Numbered from the stretch's first letter, positions 7,686 through 16,457 are shown. The stretch is DNA of 64,000 nt from Sphingomonas ginsenosidimutans (GCF_002374835.1 NZ_NWVD01000001.1:434001-498000); one strand, 5' to 3'. Notes: generated by a model not told the origin, from the letters alone. Translations and numbers: made by a program.

Positions 7686-8510
7686 ATGCACCTAGACCTG
7701 ATCCAGTCGCTCAGCCTGTGCGGGACGCCGGGCACGCCCAATGACGATCGCCTCGGCGCCAGCGCGCGCGCCGGATGGGTGATCGACGGCGCCACCGACC
7801 TGGGACCGCCGGGGTTGATGGGGGATCAGGGTGGGGCGGCGTGGCTGGCCGCGGCGGCCGATGCGGCGTTCGGTGCGGCGGGCGGGGCGACGCTGCGCGA
7901 CACGTGCGGGGCGGTGTTCGCTGCGGTCGAGGAGCGATACGCGCGGGAGCGGCGGCGCGATCCGGTGGCGGCGTGGGAGCTGCCGAGCGCGGCGTTCGCG
8001 GCGGTGCAATTGACGGACGGGCGGCTGGAAGCGGCCTGGGCGGCGGACTGCGCGATCCTGTGGCGCGGCGTCGCGGGCACCACATGGGTGACGCCGACGC
8101 CCGACCGGGCGCGGGAAAGTGCGGATGCGGCGGCACTTGGGGACGGGGTGGGCGCCGCGAAAATGCGCGATCCCGCCGTACTGGAGGACCGCAGAATCGC
8201 GCGGTCGCGTGCAGGAAGGCGAGTGCTGGGTGTGGCGGCCGAAGCGTCCCTTTCGTCGATCAGCACCGCCGAAACGCGCGTTGCGGGCGGGGACGACGTG
8301 CTGTTGATGAGCGACGGGTTCGCGGCACTGGTCGATGCCTATGGTGCCTATGACGGCCCGGGACTGTTCGCGGCGGTCGCCGAGCGCGGGCTTGCGGCGC
8401 TGGCAGTCGAACTGCGCGCGATCGAGCGCGACGATGCCGCCTGCCGCCGCTTCCCCCGTTTCAAGGCGAGCGACGACGCCACGGCATTGTGGTTGCGGAT
8501 CGCCGCCTAG
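7686..8510 (+). CDS. PP2C-family protein serine/threonine phosphatase
   Basis: About 274 residues with the metal-binding Asp positions of the PP2C fold: PNDDR near the N-terminus, WVIDGATD (motif 2), VLLMSDGFAAL (the SDG motif), and ASDDATALW at the C-terminus (the DNxT-like motif). PP2C enzymes remove phosphate from Ser/Thr using two Mn or Mg ions. The gene starts 21 bases after the E2 stop on the same strand and is probably cotranscribed with bkd. Mitochondrial BCKDH is activated by a PP2C phosphatase, so an action on E1 alpha is an attractive but untested inference. ATG 7674 is an alternative start. Confidence 0.85.
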   Translation: MHLDLIQSLSLCGTPGTPNDDRLGASARAGWVIDGATDLGPPGLMGDQGGAAWLAAAADAAFGAAGGATLRDTCGAVFAAVEERYARERRRDPVAAWELPSAAFAAVQLTDGRLEAAWAADCAILWRGVAGTTWVTPTPDRARESADAAALGDGVGAAKMRDPAVLEDRRIARSRAGRRVLGVAAEASLSSISTAETRVAGGDDVLLMSDGFAALVDAYGAYDGPGLFAAVAERGLAALAVELRAIERDDAACRRFPRFKASDDATALWLRIAA

Positions 8511-8520
8511 AGGCCCGACC

Positions 8521-8664
8521 CTAGACCCGGCGGCCCGAGAACAGCTGAATCAGGCCGACGACCAGCGCGACGACCAGCAGGATATGGATCAGCCCGCCGG
8601 CGACATGGAAGCCGAAGCCCAGCAGCCAGAGCACCAGCAGAATCGCAACGATCGTCCACAACAT
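8521..8664 (-). CDS. Small hydrophobic membrane protein, lmo0937 family
   Basis: A 47-residue protein that is almost entirely two hydrophobic helices (MLWTIVAILLVLWLLGFGF and GLIHILLVVALVVGLIQLF) with a short basic tail. This matches the lmo0937-type family of tiny membrane proteins, often stress-linked and without a defined biochemical function. AGGAG lies seven bases before the ATG. The EcfG-type promoter about 30 bases upstream suggests general-stress control. Confidence 0.85.
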   Translation of the reverse strand: MLWTIVAILLVLWLLGFGFHVAGGLIHILLVVALVVGLIQLFSGRRV

Positions 8665-8695
8665 GGCATCACTCCTGATCTTGTGATGCGGGCGA

Positions 8696-8721
8696 AACGA
8701 TGCGCCGGGGCGGCGCGTTCC
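8696..8721 (-). promoter_or_regulatory. EcfG-type general stress promoter
   Basis: On the minus strand GGAAC (8721-8717) and CGTT (8699-8696) are separated by 17 bases, an exact match to the alphaproteobacterial EcfG promoter. It sits about 32 bases upstream of the small membrane protein gene and points towards it. Confidence 0.75.
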
Positions 8722-8788
8722 TGCGCTAGACATATTTCGACACAATCTGGATCAGGACGAGAGCGGCCGGGTCGTCCGCATCCCTCGG

Positions 8789-8998
8789 TCAAGGCTGCTT
8801 GCCCGTATCCCCGCCGCGTTCCGCCGCGAGCGCCATCGCGCGGGCCGATCCGGTCGCGGGCTTCACCTTCGTATCGTCGCGGCCGGCGGTGATGAACAGC
8901 ACCGCGGCGATCAGCACCGCGATCAGGATCAGCGCGGGAAGTCCGGAATAGCTGCGCACGCTGCGCTGCGGGCGATCGTCCGACATGTCATGGGGCAT
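8789..8998 (-). CDS. Small single-pass membrane protein, unknown function
   Basis: A 69-residue protein with a short polar N-terminus, one transmembrane helix at about residues 20-41 (GLPALILIAVLIAAVLFITA), and a charged C-terminal half. I do not recognise a named family. AGGAG lies about six bases upstream of the ATG at 8998; a second in-frame ATG at 8986 is possible. It lies in the same orientation as the 47-residue stress-type protein but has its own 100-base upstream region. That region contains GGAAC followed 17 bases later by CATT, one mismatch from an EcfG promoter. Confidence 0.65.
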   Translation of the reverse strand: MPHDMSDDRPQRSVRSYSGLPALILIAVLIAAVLFITAGRDDTKVKPATGSARAMALAAERGGDTGKQP

Positions 8999-9101
8999 GG
9001 GAAGCTCCTTTCGAGGATGAATCCCGCGTCCAATGACGAATGCCGCTCGGCCGTTCCCGTTGATATGGATTACATTTTGTGGCTGTCGGCGTGGCCGCCC
9101 G

Positions 9102-9842
9102 TCAGGCGGCGACGACGTAGCGGTCCGCCAGCGCCAGCGCGGCTTCCGCCTGGTCGAGCGCGCGCGGATCGTCGACGTCGAGCCACCAGTGATCGCCGGT
9201 GTCGATCACCCGCGCCTGGCCGGTGGCGGCCAGCGCCTCCACCCCGGCGGAGATCGACCCCGCCCCGCCGTCGGCGATCGAGGCGCGCAACGCATCGTGG
9301 AAGCGCGCATCGACCGCGAACACGCCGGTGTCGAAGGCATCGTAATCGGGCAAATGCTTGCCGATCGCGACGATCCGCGTCGGATCGGCGGGATCGGTGC
9401 GCACGCGCGTGACGTCGTCCAGATCGACCAGCGGATTGTCGAGCCGCCGGTCCACGCCCAGCACCAGCCCGGCGGCGGGCGCGCCAGCGACGGTGGCGAT
9501 CAGCGCGGGGTCGACGAGATGGTCTGCCATCATCAGCAAATGACGGCGCGCGCCGATCGCACCGGCGCCGGTCAGTACCGAATGGCCGTTGGGCAGGTTC
9601 CAGTCGGCGGTACGCACGCAGGCGATCGGCAGCGCCAGCCGCGCGGCAGCGGTGGCCAGGAACGCCTCCACCGCATCGCCTTCATGTCCGGTCACGACGG
9701 TGAAGGCGGAGGCGCCGCCGTCATGCGCGGCGCGGATCACCCGTTCGATCAGCGGCACGCCGTTGACCGGGGTGAGCGGCTTCGACGGCGACACCGCGCG
9801 CAGCCGGCTGCCGAAGCCGGCCGCGACGATCAGTGCGTGCAT
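9102..9842 (-). CDS. NTP-transferase, probable inositol-1-phosphate cytidylyltransferase-type
   Basis: A 246-residue sugar-nucleotidyltransferase fold. The signature MHALIVAAGFGSRLRAVSPS and KPLTPVNGVPLIERV binds the NTP and the phosphorylated substrate, and MMADHLVD is the metal-binding Asp region. It begins six bases after the stop of myo-inositol-1-phosphate synthase, and a CDP-alcohol phosphotransferase lies divergently next door. In di-myo-inositol-phosphate synthesis an enzyme of this family makes CDP-inositol from inositol-1-phosphate and CTP, and the neighbourhood fits that role. Substrate assignment is inference from context; a phosphocholine or hexose-1-phosphate substrate cannot be excluded by eye. 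Confidence 0.78.
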   Translation of the reverse strand: MHALIVAAGFGSRLRAVSPSKPLTPVNGVPLIERVIRAAHDGGASAFTVVTGHEGDAVEAFLATAAARLALPIACVRTADWNLPNGHSVLTGAGAIGARRHLLMMADHLVDPALIATVAGAPAAGLVLGVDRRLDNPLVDLDDVTRVRTDPADPTRIVAIGKHLPDYDAFDTGVFAVDARFHDALRASIADGGAGSISAGVEALAATGQARVIDTGDHWWLDVDDPRALDQAEAALALADRYVVAA

Positions 9843-9848
9843 CGACGC

Positions 9849-10955
9849 TTACTCGGCGGCGAGGCGCGCGTCGGCGTTGATGAATTCGTCGGTCAGCTGC
9901 GCCGCGACGTCATCGGTGACCTGCTGCGGCGGATGCTTGCAGAAATAGGCCGACGGGCCGTTGAGCGCACCGGACACGCCGCGCTCCATCCCCAGCTTCA
10001 CGCAGCGGATCGCATCGACGACGCAGGCCGCGGAATTCGGGCTGTCTTCCACCGACAGGCGCAGTTCCAGGTTCATCGGCACGTCGCCGAACTGGTTGCC
10101 CTCCAGCCGCAGGAAGCACAGCTTGTTGTCGTGCAGCCACGGGATATAGTCCGACGGGCCGACGTGGATATTCTCGTCCGCCAGCCGCTCGGCGATCACC
10201 GCCTGCACCGCCTCCGTCTTCGATTCCTTCTTGCTCGACAGACGGTTGCGGTCGAGCATGTTCATGAAATCGGTGTTGCCGCCGGTGTTCAGCTGGTAGG
10301 TGTGATCGATCGTCACGCCGCGCTGGCCGAACAGGTTCGACAGCACGCGGTGGACGATCGTGGCGCCGACCTGCGCCTTGATATCGTCACCGACGATCGG
10401 CAGGCCGGCATCGGCGAACCGCTTTTCCCATTCCGGCTTCGACGCGATGAACACCGGCATGCAGTTGACGACGCCGACGCCCGCCTCGAGCGCGCATTCC
10501 ATGTAGAATTCGGTCGCTTCCTGGCTGCCGACCGGCAGGAAATTGACCAGCACTTCCGCGCCCGACGCCTTCAGCTCGGCGATGATTTCCGCCTTGGATG
10601 CGTCGCGCGTGTCGTTCAGCTCGAACCCGCGATCGTTCGCGGCGGTCAGCATGTGCGGGGCGACGCCGTCCAGCTTCGCGCCCATCTTCACCACGGTGCC
10701 GGTCTTCGGCACGTCGGCGTGGAAGACCTTGGTGCAGTTCGGCTTGGCGAAGATCGCCTCGCCCAGATCTAGTCCGACCTTGCGCGAATCGACGTCGAAG
10801 GCGGCGACGAAATCGATATCGCCGACCTTGTACCCGCCGATATCCTCATGGATCAGGCCAGCGCCGGTATTGCTGCCGGCATAATGATACTTCCCCTGCA
10901 CCAGGCTGCTGGCGCAATTGCCAACGCCGATGACCGCAACCTTGATCGTCGCCAT
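9849..10955 (-). CDS. ino1: myo-Inositol-1-phosphate synthase
   Basis: A 368-residue protein of the short, actinobacterial-type synthase family. It converts glucose-6-phosphate to 1L-myo-inositol-1-phosphate with catalytic NAD. The N-terminal Rossmann motif is VAVIGVGNCASSLVQG, and the family blocks FAKPNCTKVFHADVPKTG, GDDIKAQVGATIVHR, NTGGNTDFMNM and SSKKESKT are intact. The same-strand nucleotidyltransferase gene follows after six bases, which suggests that the product is activated with CTP. A TTGACA hexamer lies about 75 bases upstream in the divergent region. Confidence 0.95.
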   Translation of the reverse strand: MATIKVAVIGVGNCASSLVQGKYHYAGSNTGAGLIHEDIGGYKVGDIDFVAAFDVDSRKVGLDLGEAIFAKPNCTKVFHADVPKTGTVVKMGAKLDGVAPHMLTAANDRGFELNDTRDASKAEIIAELKASGAEVLVNFLPVGSQEATEFYMECALEAGVGVVNCMPVFIASKPEWEKRFADAGLPIVGDDIKAQVGATIVHRVLSNLFGQRGVTIDHTYQLNTGGNTDFMNMLDRNRLSSKKESKTEAVQAVIAERLADENIHVGPSDYIPWLHDNKLCFLRLEGNQFGDVPMNLELRLSVEDSPNSAACVVDAIRCVKLGMERGVSGALNGPSAYFCKHPPQQVTDDVAAQLTDEFINADARLAAE

Positions 10956-11003
10956 GAAACCCCGCTCGCCGGCGATGCCGGCATTGATACAAATCCGTTG
11001 CTG

Positions 11004-11032
11004 CTAGGTGACAGATACGTGGCAGGTGTCAA
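11004..11032 (-). promoter_or_regulatory. Candidate promoter for the inositol-phosphate synthase operon
   Basis: A consensus -35 TTGACA (11032-11027, minus strand) lies in the 129-base divergent region. The -10 at 17 bases (ACCTAG) is poor, so the promoter may need an activator or the match may be chance. A GTGACAGATAC / GTGTC context is repeated nearby. Confidence 0.3.
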
Positions 11033-11084
11033 GCGAAGCCGCCGCCTGATAGGGCGTTCGGCGACAAGATCATTGGGGGATACG

Positions 11085-11954
11085 TTGGACCGACCCGAAC
11101 CGAGCAACGCGGGAAAACCCAAGGAGTTGCAGGGCTTTCTCAATCGCACGATCTACCATCCGCTGGCGCACCGGCTGGCGCGCGTGCTGGTGCCGACGCC
11201 GGTGACGCCCAATATGGTGTCGATTGCGGGGGCGGCGATCGTGATGGCGGCGGGTGTGCTGTACGCCGTCGTCGGCACGCCATGGGCGATCGCGCTGGGG
11301 TTCGTGCTGCACCTGTCGTGGCACGTCGTCGACGGTGCGGACGGGGCGCTGGCGCGGATGTCCGGGCGCGCGTCGGCATCGGGGGAGATCGTCGACGGGC
11401 TGTGTGACTATGCCGGCCATGCGGTACTGTACGTGTTGCTGGCGTTGCGGCTCGATGACCAGATCGGCGGCTGGGCCTGGATACTGGCGGTCGGCGCGGG
11501 GCTGAGCCGCGCGGTCCAGTCGGTGTTCGCGGAAAGCGCGCGGCGCACCTATCAATGGTGGGCCTATGGGGTGCCGTGGTTGCAGACCGCGAAGGCGACC
11601 GGCGACGGCATCGGCGTGCGGCTGTCGGCGATCTATCTGTGGGTGTGGAACCGGCTGTCCGGCCCGACGCAGGTGGTCAACACGCTGGTCGCCAGCGCGG
11701 AGGCCGATCCGGCCGAGCGCCGGCGGATCGCGGAAATCGCGCGCACCGCCGGGCGATCGACCTTGCCGGTGGTGGCGATCATCGGCGCGAACCCGCGCAC
11801 GATCCTGCTGGGGCTGAGCATGATCGCGGGATCGCCGCTGTGGTTCTTTCTGATCGAGCTGGTGGCGCTGAACCTTGTGCTGGCGTTTGCGATCATGCAG
11901 GCGGCGGCCAGCGGGCGGCGGATCGCGCGGCTGATCGCGGCAGGAGGGGACTGA
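11085..11954 (+). CDS. CDP-alcohol phosphatidyltransferase family membrane enzyme
   Basis: A 289-residue integral membrane protein with several hydrophobic helices. The catalytic signature DGALARMSGRASASGEIVDG continues to a final Asp (DGxxAR-x8-GxxxDxxxD), which holds the two metal ions. Members move a phospho-alcohol from CDP onto an acceptor. Divergent from inositol-phosphate synthase and its cytidylyltransferase, it may couple CDP-inositol to another inositol phosphate or to a lipid; this is inference. The start is TTG 11085, four bases after GGGGGA, because no ATG fits before the conserved region. The MaoC gene follows two bases after the stop. Confidence 0.9.
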   Translation: MDRPEPSNAGKPKELQGFLNRTIYHPLAHRLARVLVPTPVTPNMVSIAGAAIVMAAGVLYAVVGTPWAIALGFVLHLSWHVVDGADGALARMSGRASASGEIVDGLCDYAGHAVLYVLLALRLDDQIGGWAWILAVGAGLSRAVQSVFAESARRTYQWWAYGVPWLQTAKATGDGIGVRLSAIYLWVWNRLSGPTQVVNTLVASAEADPAERRRIAEIARTAGRSTLPVVAIIGANPRTILLGLSMIAGSPLWFFLIELVALNLVLAFAIMQAAASGRRIARLIAAGGD

Positions 11955-11956
11955 CG

Positions 11957-12409
11957 ATGGCCGGGTTGTGGTTCGAGGAATTCACGGTCGGGCGCCGCTT
12001 CGTCCATGAGATCCGCCGGACGGTGACCGATGCGGACAACGTGCTGTTCAGCGCGCTGACCTACAATCCCGCGGCGATCCACATCGACCATCATTATGCC
12101 GCGACGACCGAATTCGGGCGGCCGCTGATGAATTCGCTGTTCACCCTGGGGCTGGTGATCGGGCTGACGGTACAGGACACGACCTTCGGCACGACCGTCG
12201 CCAATCTGGGGATGAGCGAGACGACCTTTCCCAAGCCGGTGTTCGCGGGCGACACGATCCGAGCGGAGACGGAGGTAACCGCGCTGCGCCCGTCCGCGTC
12301 GCGCCCCGGACAGGGGGTGGTGACGTTCGCGCACGTCGGGCTGAACCAGCGCGACGAGATCGTGTGCCGCACGTTACGCGCCGCGCTGATAATGGCGCGG
12401 CCGGCTTGA
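11957..12409 (+). CDS. MaoC-like hot-dog dehydratase
   Basis: A 150-residue single hot-dog protein. The hydratase motif is visible as ALTYNPAAIHIDHHYA, with a downstream FGRPLMNSLFTLG segment that matches MaoC/NodN-type enoyl-CoA hydratases. Proteins of this kind add water to acyl-CoA double bonds. It is probably cotranscribed with the CDP-alcohol phosphotransferase (two-base gap), although the functional link is unclear. The start ATG is set by the tight junction. The precise acyl substrate is not predictable; mesaconyl-CoA hydratase-like members share this architecture. Confidence 0.82.
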   Translation: MAGLWFEEFTVGRRFVHEIRRTVTDADNVLFSALTYNPAAIHIDHHYAATTEFGRPLMNSLFTLGLVIGLTVQDTTFGTTVANLGMSETTFPKPVFAGDTIRAETEVTALRPSASRPGQGVVTFAHVGLNQRDEIVCRTLRAALIMARPA

Positions 12410-12468
12410 CCGGAACCCGGCCGCCGCGCCACGGGTTCGCCCCGGACGGATCAACAGGAGGGTCGGTG

Positions 12469-13011
12469 ATGCTGCGGATGGTGATGACGGCGGGCGCGGG
12501 GCTGGCGGCGCTGGTGCTGGCGGGCTGCAACGACGAAGGCAAGATGGCGACGGGGACGCCGGTGGCGGGCGGGGCGAGCGCGACCGCGATGCTGGCGACC
12601 GCGACCGGCGCGCCGGTGGGCCGCGCGACCGCGACCGACGTGGCGGGCGGCGTGCGCTTCACGATCGACGCGACCGGGATGCCGCCGGGCACGCATGGCG
12701 CGCACGTCCATATGGTCGGCCGCTGCGACGCGCCCGACTTCGCCAGCGCGGGGGGGCACTGGAACCCGACCGGGATGAAGCATGGCGCGATGAACCCGCA
12801 GGGGCCGCATCAGGGCGATCTGCCCAACCTGGTGATCGCCAACGACGGGCGCGGGACGATCGCGGCGACGATCCCCGGCGCGACGCTGACGGCGCTGATG
12901 GACGCGGACGGCGCGGCGATGGTCATCCATGCCCAGCCCGACGACCTGAAGACCGACCCGAGCGGCAATTCGGGCGGGCGCATCGCCTGCGGCGTGTTCC
13001 AGCCGAGCTGA
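12469..13011 (+). CDS. sodC: Cu/Zn superoxide dismutase, lipoprotein type
   Basis: 180 residues with a lipobox (LVLAGC, acylated Cys about residue 21), so it is probably membrane-anchored in the periplasm. The metal ligands are present: HGAHVH, then GGHWNPTGMKHG, HQGDLPN with Asp, and VIHAQPDD. The disulfide Cys of GRCD pairs with the late RIACG Cys, whose neighbouring Arg guides superoxide. It converts superoxide to peroxide and oxygen. AGGAGG lies six bases before the ATG. An upstream GGAAC is followed after 17 bases by GGTT, close to an EcfG promoter. Confidence 0.93.
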   Translation: MLRMVMTAGAGLAALVLAGCNDEGKMATGTPVAGGASATAMLATATGAPVGRATATDVAGGVRFTIDATGMPPGTHGAHVHMVGRCDAPDFASAGGHWNPTGMKHGAMNPQGPHQGDLPNLVIANDGRGTIAATIPGATLTALMDADGAAMVIHAQPDDLKTDPSGNSGGRIACGVFQPS

Positions 13012-13015
13012 GCCG

Positions 13016-14566
13016 CTACACCGCCTCGCCGGCGGCGCGCGCGCGATCCTCGCGCGTGCGTTCGGCGGCGGGGACGGTGCGATAGGCGATCGCGCCCGCC
13101 GCCAGCGTGATCGGCACCGTCGCCAGCAGCGACAGCATGCCGGTCGACAGGCTGCCGGTCAGCGTCGACACGCGCCCGGCCAGATATGGCCCCAGCGCCA
13201 GCCCGAGCAGCGTCGTGCCGATGAAGAAGGTGGCGGTCGCCGTCCCGCGCATCCGCGGCAGCACCAGATCCTGCGTCGTCGCGGCCGCGGCGCCCAGCCC
13301 CCAGCTGGCGAAGAACTGCGCGCCGAACAGCCCGATATAGAGGACGACCGGGGTGGAGGCGGTAAACGCCGCGATCAGGAACGGCACCGGCAGCGTCGCG
13401 CCCAGCATCACCAGCACCAGCCGCCCGGCGGGGTTCGTGCGGCGCAGCCGGTCGGCGATGACCCCGCCCACCGTCACCCCCAGGAACCCCGACAGCGCGC
13501 CCAGCCCGCCCAGCAGCAGCCCCGCTTCCGCCGCCGACACGCCCAGATCGCGCATCGCATAGGGCGCGGCCCAGAAACCGGCGGCATAGCTCATGAAGGC
13601 GTTGAGGCCGTAGCCGACGACGGTGCACAGGAACGCGGGTGTGCCGATGATCAGCGCGAAGGTCGGCGGATCGCGGTGGCGCAGCGCGCTGGCCCAGGAA
13701 AAGACCGCATAGACGCCGATGCCGACCGCCAGCCATTGCGGCAGCGGCTCGCCCGCCGCGACCAGCCCCGCGACCGCGGCGGCAACCAGCGCCAGCGCCA
13801 GCGCATTCACTGCCAGCGCGCGCGTGCCGATCCGCGCCGCGCCGATCAGCGTCAGCGGCGGCAGGATCGTCACCAGTTCGTCGAAGAAAGCGCGGAACGG
13901 CGCGGGATGGCGCTCCGGCTCCGGCAGCCCTTCCACCGCGCCGCGGATCGGTTCGCGCAGGGTGGCGACGATCAGCGCCAGGACCAGCCCGGGGATGCCG
14001 ACCGCCAGGAACGCGGCCTGCCACCCCGCCAGCCCCAGCGGCCCGCCATCGGGATAGGCGCGGTTCCAGTTCTGAACCACCAGGCCGCCGATGAACAGCG
14101 AACAGCCCCCGCCGACGTACAGCCCCGCCGAATAGATCGACAGCGCGGTGGCGCGCAGCTTCTTCGGGAAATAGTCGGAGATCAGCGAATAGGCGGAGGG
14201 GGAGGCGGTCGCCTCGCCCACGCCCACCCCGATCCGCGCGGCGGCCAGATGCGCGCCGGTGCTCGACAGGCCGGACAGCGCGGTCATCGTTGACCACAGC
14301 CCCAGCCCGACCGTCATCAGCCGTACCCGGTTCCAGCTGTCCGCCAGCCGCCCGAGCGGGATGCCGAACAGCGAATAGAAGACCCCGAAAGCGGTGCCGT
14401 AGAGGAAGCCGAGATCCTCGTCCTTCAGCCCCAGGTCGCGCTTGATGTCCTCGGCGAGGATCGAGATCACCTGCCGGTCGATGAAGTTGAGGATGTAGAC
14501 GAGGAACAGGATCCCCAGCACGTACCAGGCGTAGCCGCTCGCGCGGGTCTCGCTCGTCGTCGTCAT
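13016..14566 (-). CDS. MFS transporter, spinster-like family
   Basis: A 516-residue polytopic protein of the major facilitator superfamily. The N-terminal block [19 protein letters not shown] and the loop 2-3 motif [15 protein letters not shown] are typical of the spinster-like clade common in sphingomonads; its substrates are mostly undetermined. The start is taken at ATG 14566 after GGAGAGG; an upstream ATG at 14578 and longer extensions are possible. Its stop is five bases from the convergent sodC stop. The neighbours do not reveal a substrate. Confidence 0.87.
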   Translation of the reverse strand: MTTTSETRASGYAWYVLGILFLVYILNFIDRQVISILAEDIKRDLGLKDEDLGFLYGTAFGVFYSLFGIPLGRLADSWNRVRLMTVGLGLWSTMTALSGLSSTGAHLAAARIGVGVGEATASPSAYSLISDYFPKKLRATALSIYSAGLYVGGGCSLFIGGLVVQNWNRAYPDGGPLGLAGWQAAFLAVGIPGLVLALIVATLREPIRGAVEGLPEPERHPAPFRAFFDELVTILPPLTLIGAARIGTRALAVNALALALVAAAVAGLVAAGEPLPQWLAVGIGVYAVFSWASALRHRDPPTFALIIGTPAFLCTVVGYGLNAFMSYAAGFWAAPYAMRDLGVSAAEAGLLLGGLGALSGFLGVTVGGVIADRLRRTNPAGRLVLVMLGATLPVPFLIAAFTASTPVVLYIGLFGAQFFASWGLGAAAATTQDLVLPRMRGTATATFFIGTTLLGLALGPYLAGRVSTLTGSLSTGMLSLLATVPITLAAGAIAYRTVPAAERTREDRARAAGEAV

Positions 14567-14633
14567 CCGCCTCTCCATCCGTTTTGCCGGGGAGGGTAAC
14601 AGAGGCGGGGGGCTAGGGAAGGGGAAAAGCGTG

Positions 14634-15437
14634 TCAGCCCGGCGGGATAAGGCCCGCGCGCGCCGCGGGTCCTTCGGTTTCCGGTGCGGCGGCGGCCGGG
14701 GCAACGACGGCGGCGGGCGGGGGCGGGGCCGCGGGGGTCGGCGAGGGGCGCGGATCGACCAGTTTGACCAGCTCGTTGCGCCGCTGGTCCACCGACTGGT
14801 TCAGCAGCGCCTTCATTCCCAGGAAGCTGCACAGCCCGGCATAGCGCACCACCGCCGAGCGCGCGGTCATGTAATCGGCCGGAAACGCCTCGCGATACGT
14901 CTGCTGGCGGTAATCGTCCTGCGCGGCCAGCACCAGCGAGCGGATGCTTTCCAGTTCGGGCGAGACGACGAACGAATCCTCATAATTGCGCCAGGTGGAA
15001 TCGAGACCGCCGGTCACCGCGCTGGTGCCGCTGACCACCGCCTTGGGCACCGAGGTGATGAGGCCGAGCACGCTGCCCACCGCGGTGCCGACGTCGTTGG
15101 TCAGCGCGCGGCCGAACTTGCGCCGCCGCATCGCGGCGTTGGTTTCGCGGAAGAAGCGGTCGCAATAGATGTCGGTCAGCGCGAAGCCGGCGGCGAGATA
15201 GCGTTTGATCTCCCCCGCATCGCGCGGCTCGCGAAAGGTCATGATCGGCCGGGACTTTCCGTCCGCATCGGTGCGGGTGCCGGTCTGTTCCAGCGATTCG
15301 GCCAGCACCTCAATCAGCGCATCTTCGGTCTGCGGCGAGGGGACCGGCCTCGCCGACAGATCGGTCGACAGCGCGGAACCCGATACGCAGCCCGTCAGCA
15401 GCATGGCGCCGGAGGCGGCCAGAAACGTCCCTCTCAT
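14634..15437 (-). CDS. Putative lipoprotein of unknown function
   Basis: 267 residues. The N-terminus [17 protein letters not shown] is a lipoprotein signal ending in a lipobox Cys (position 17). The middle contains [18 protein letters not shown] and a Gly/Ser/Val-rich, possibly amphipathic stretch ([20 protein letters not shown]). The tail is low-complexity Pro/Ala. I do not recognise the family beyond its likely conservation in sphingomonads. It has no operon partner: a divergent small gene lies upstream and the MFS gene downstream on the same strand. Confidence 0.75.
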   Translation of the reverse strand: MRGTFLAASGAMLLTGCVSGSALSTDLSARPVPSPQTEDALIEVLAESLEQTGTRTDADGKSRPIMTFREPRDAGEIKRYLAAGFALTDIYCDRFFRETNAAMRRRKFGRALTNDVGTAVGSVLGLITSVPKAVVSGTSAVTGGLDSTWRNYEDSFVVSPELESIRSLVLAAQDDYRQQTYREAFPADYMTARSAVVRYAGLCSFLGMKALLNQSVDQRRNELVKLVDPRPSPTPAAPPPPAAVVAPAAAAPETEGPAARAGLIPPG

Positions 15438-15578
15438 CGTCGATCCCCCCGAATCGTTGCTGGCCCGAACCTAAACCCGGCGTGCGCGGGCGGGGGCGGG
15501 GATGGGTCCGCAACGGATAAATTCGTGCGTCCGTCGCGACGCGGGGATCGGCGCGCGCGGCGGGGCGTTCACCGCGCG

Positions 15579-15728
15579 ATGGCGCACCGCAAGCCGCACC
15601 TGCCCGAAAAGACCTGCGCCAGCTGCCACCGGCCGTTTGCGTGGCGCAAGAAGTGGGCGCGCGACTGGGAGCAGGTGAAATATTGCTCCGATCGATGCCG
15701 TGGGGCGGGGAAGCGGCCGTCAATCTGA
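15579..15728 (+). CDS. DUF2256 small zinc-finger-like protein
   Basis: 49 residues that match the whole DUF2256 family pattern: [19 protein letters not shown], then W-x(n)-KYCSDRCRG. The two CxxC-type pairs (CASC and CSDRC) suggest one bound zinc. In many bacteria the gene lies near cryptochrome or photolyase genes, but none is visible here. There is no strong ribosome-binding site before the ATG at 15579. Confidence 0.88.
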   Translation: MAHRKPHLPEKTCASCHRPFAWRKKWARDWEQVKYCSDRCRGAGKRPSI

Positions 15729-15763
15729 CCGGGAGGGCGTGGGTTTCGCGACGCCTGTCCCGC

Positions 15764-15855
15764 GTCATCCGCACCTGTTCCGGGGTCCACCGTGCGGCAA
15801 AACCCACCAACCGCGACTATGCGGTGCGGTGGATGCCGGAACAGGTCCGGCATGC
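15764..15855. repeat. Third repeat family, inverted pair with CCTGTTCCGG core
   Basis: A copy of ACCTGTTCCGGGGTCCACCG (about 15773-15792) faces an inverted, slightly diverged copy (GGTGGATGCCGGAACAGGTC, about 15828-15847). The gap between DUF2256 and thpR consists almost wholly of this element. It resembles the REPIN-like pairs in layout but not in sequence. Confidence 0.75.
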
Positions 15856-15914
15856 GGGGGCTGCCGGGGCCGTCCCGGAAAATCCGCGCGAAGGTGTGGC
15901 TGGTCGTTCCGCCC

Positions 15915-16457
15915 TCAGTCGAGCGGCCAGCGGGCGACCGGTTCGTAGCGCGCGCCGTCAGTGGACAGGTGGCTTTCGTACAGGATGAGGTGCGGCAGCG
16001 TGAACGTCGGGGTGGCCAGCCCGGCGTTCGCCGCCACCCAGCGTGCGATCGCGGCGGGATCGGCGGCGTGGCGGCCGAAGCGGGCGAGCGTGACATGCGG
16101 CAGATAGCGGCGCGGATCGGGTGCGACGCCGGCGCGGGCCAGCGCCTGATCGACCTTGCGGTGGAGCGCGGCGAGTGCCTCCCCCGGCACCACCCGCGCC
16201 CACAAGGTGTCGACGACTCCGCGCCGGTCGAACGTCCCCACGCCGTCGATCCGCACCACCGGGGTGGGCGCGGCGATGCCGGCGAGCGTGGCGGCGACAT
16301 CCTCCGCCCGGTGCCGGTCGACGTCGCCGAGGAAGCGGACGGTCAGGTGCAATTGATCGTCATCCTGCCAGCGCGCACCGGGCAGCGCCGCCATCGCCGC
16401 GGCCAGCGCGGTGCGGATCGGGGGCGGCGGGCGCAGGGCGACGAACAGGCGGTGCAT
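15915..16457 (-). CDS. thpR: RNA 2',3'-cyclic phosphodiesterase (2H phosphoesterase)
   Basis: 180 residues, the standard LigT/ThpR length. The two catalytic HxTx motifs are LHLTVRFLG (about residue 41) and LPHVTLARF (about residue 125). The start MHRLFVALRPP is the usual family N-terminus. The enzyme hydrolyses 2',3'-cyclic phosphates on RNA ends to 2'-phosphates. It stands alone on the minus strand between the repeat element and the promoter of the Bax-inhibitor gene. Confidence 0.93.
   Translation of the reverse strand: MHRLFVALRPPPPIRTALAAAMAALPGARWQDDDQLHLTVRFLGDVDRHRAEDVAATLAGIAAPTPVVRIDGVGTFDRRGVVDTLWARVVPGEALAALHRKVDQALARAGVAPDPRRYLPHVTLARFGRHAADPAAIARWVAANAGLATPTFTLPHLILYESHLSTDGARYEPVARWPLD

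Noticed and set aside
7665..8520. Search for lipoamide dehydrogenase (E3) after E2.
   Set aside because: The following gene has PP2C motifs and no FAD or disulfide signature; E3 must be encoded elsewhere.
9033..10772. A 579-codon plus-strand open frame opposite the inositol genes.
   Set aside because: It is antisense to two genes with clear enzyme signatures and has only shadow-type composition.
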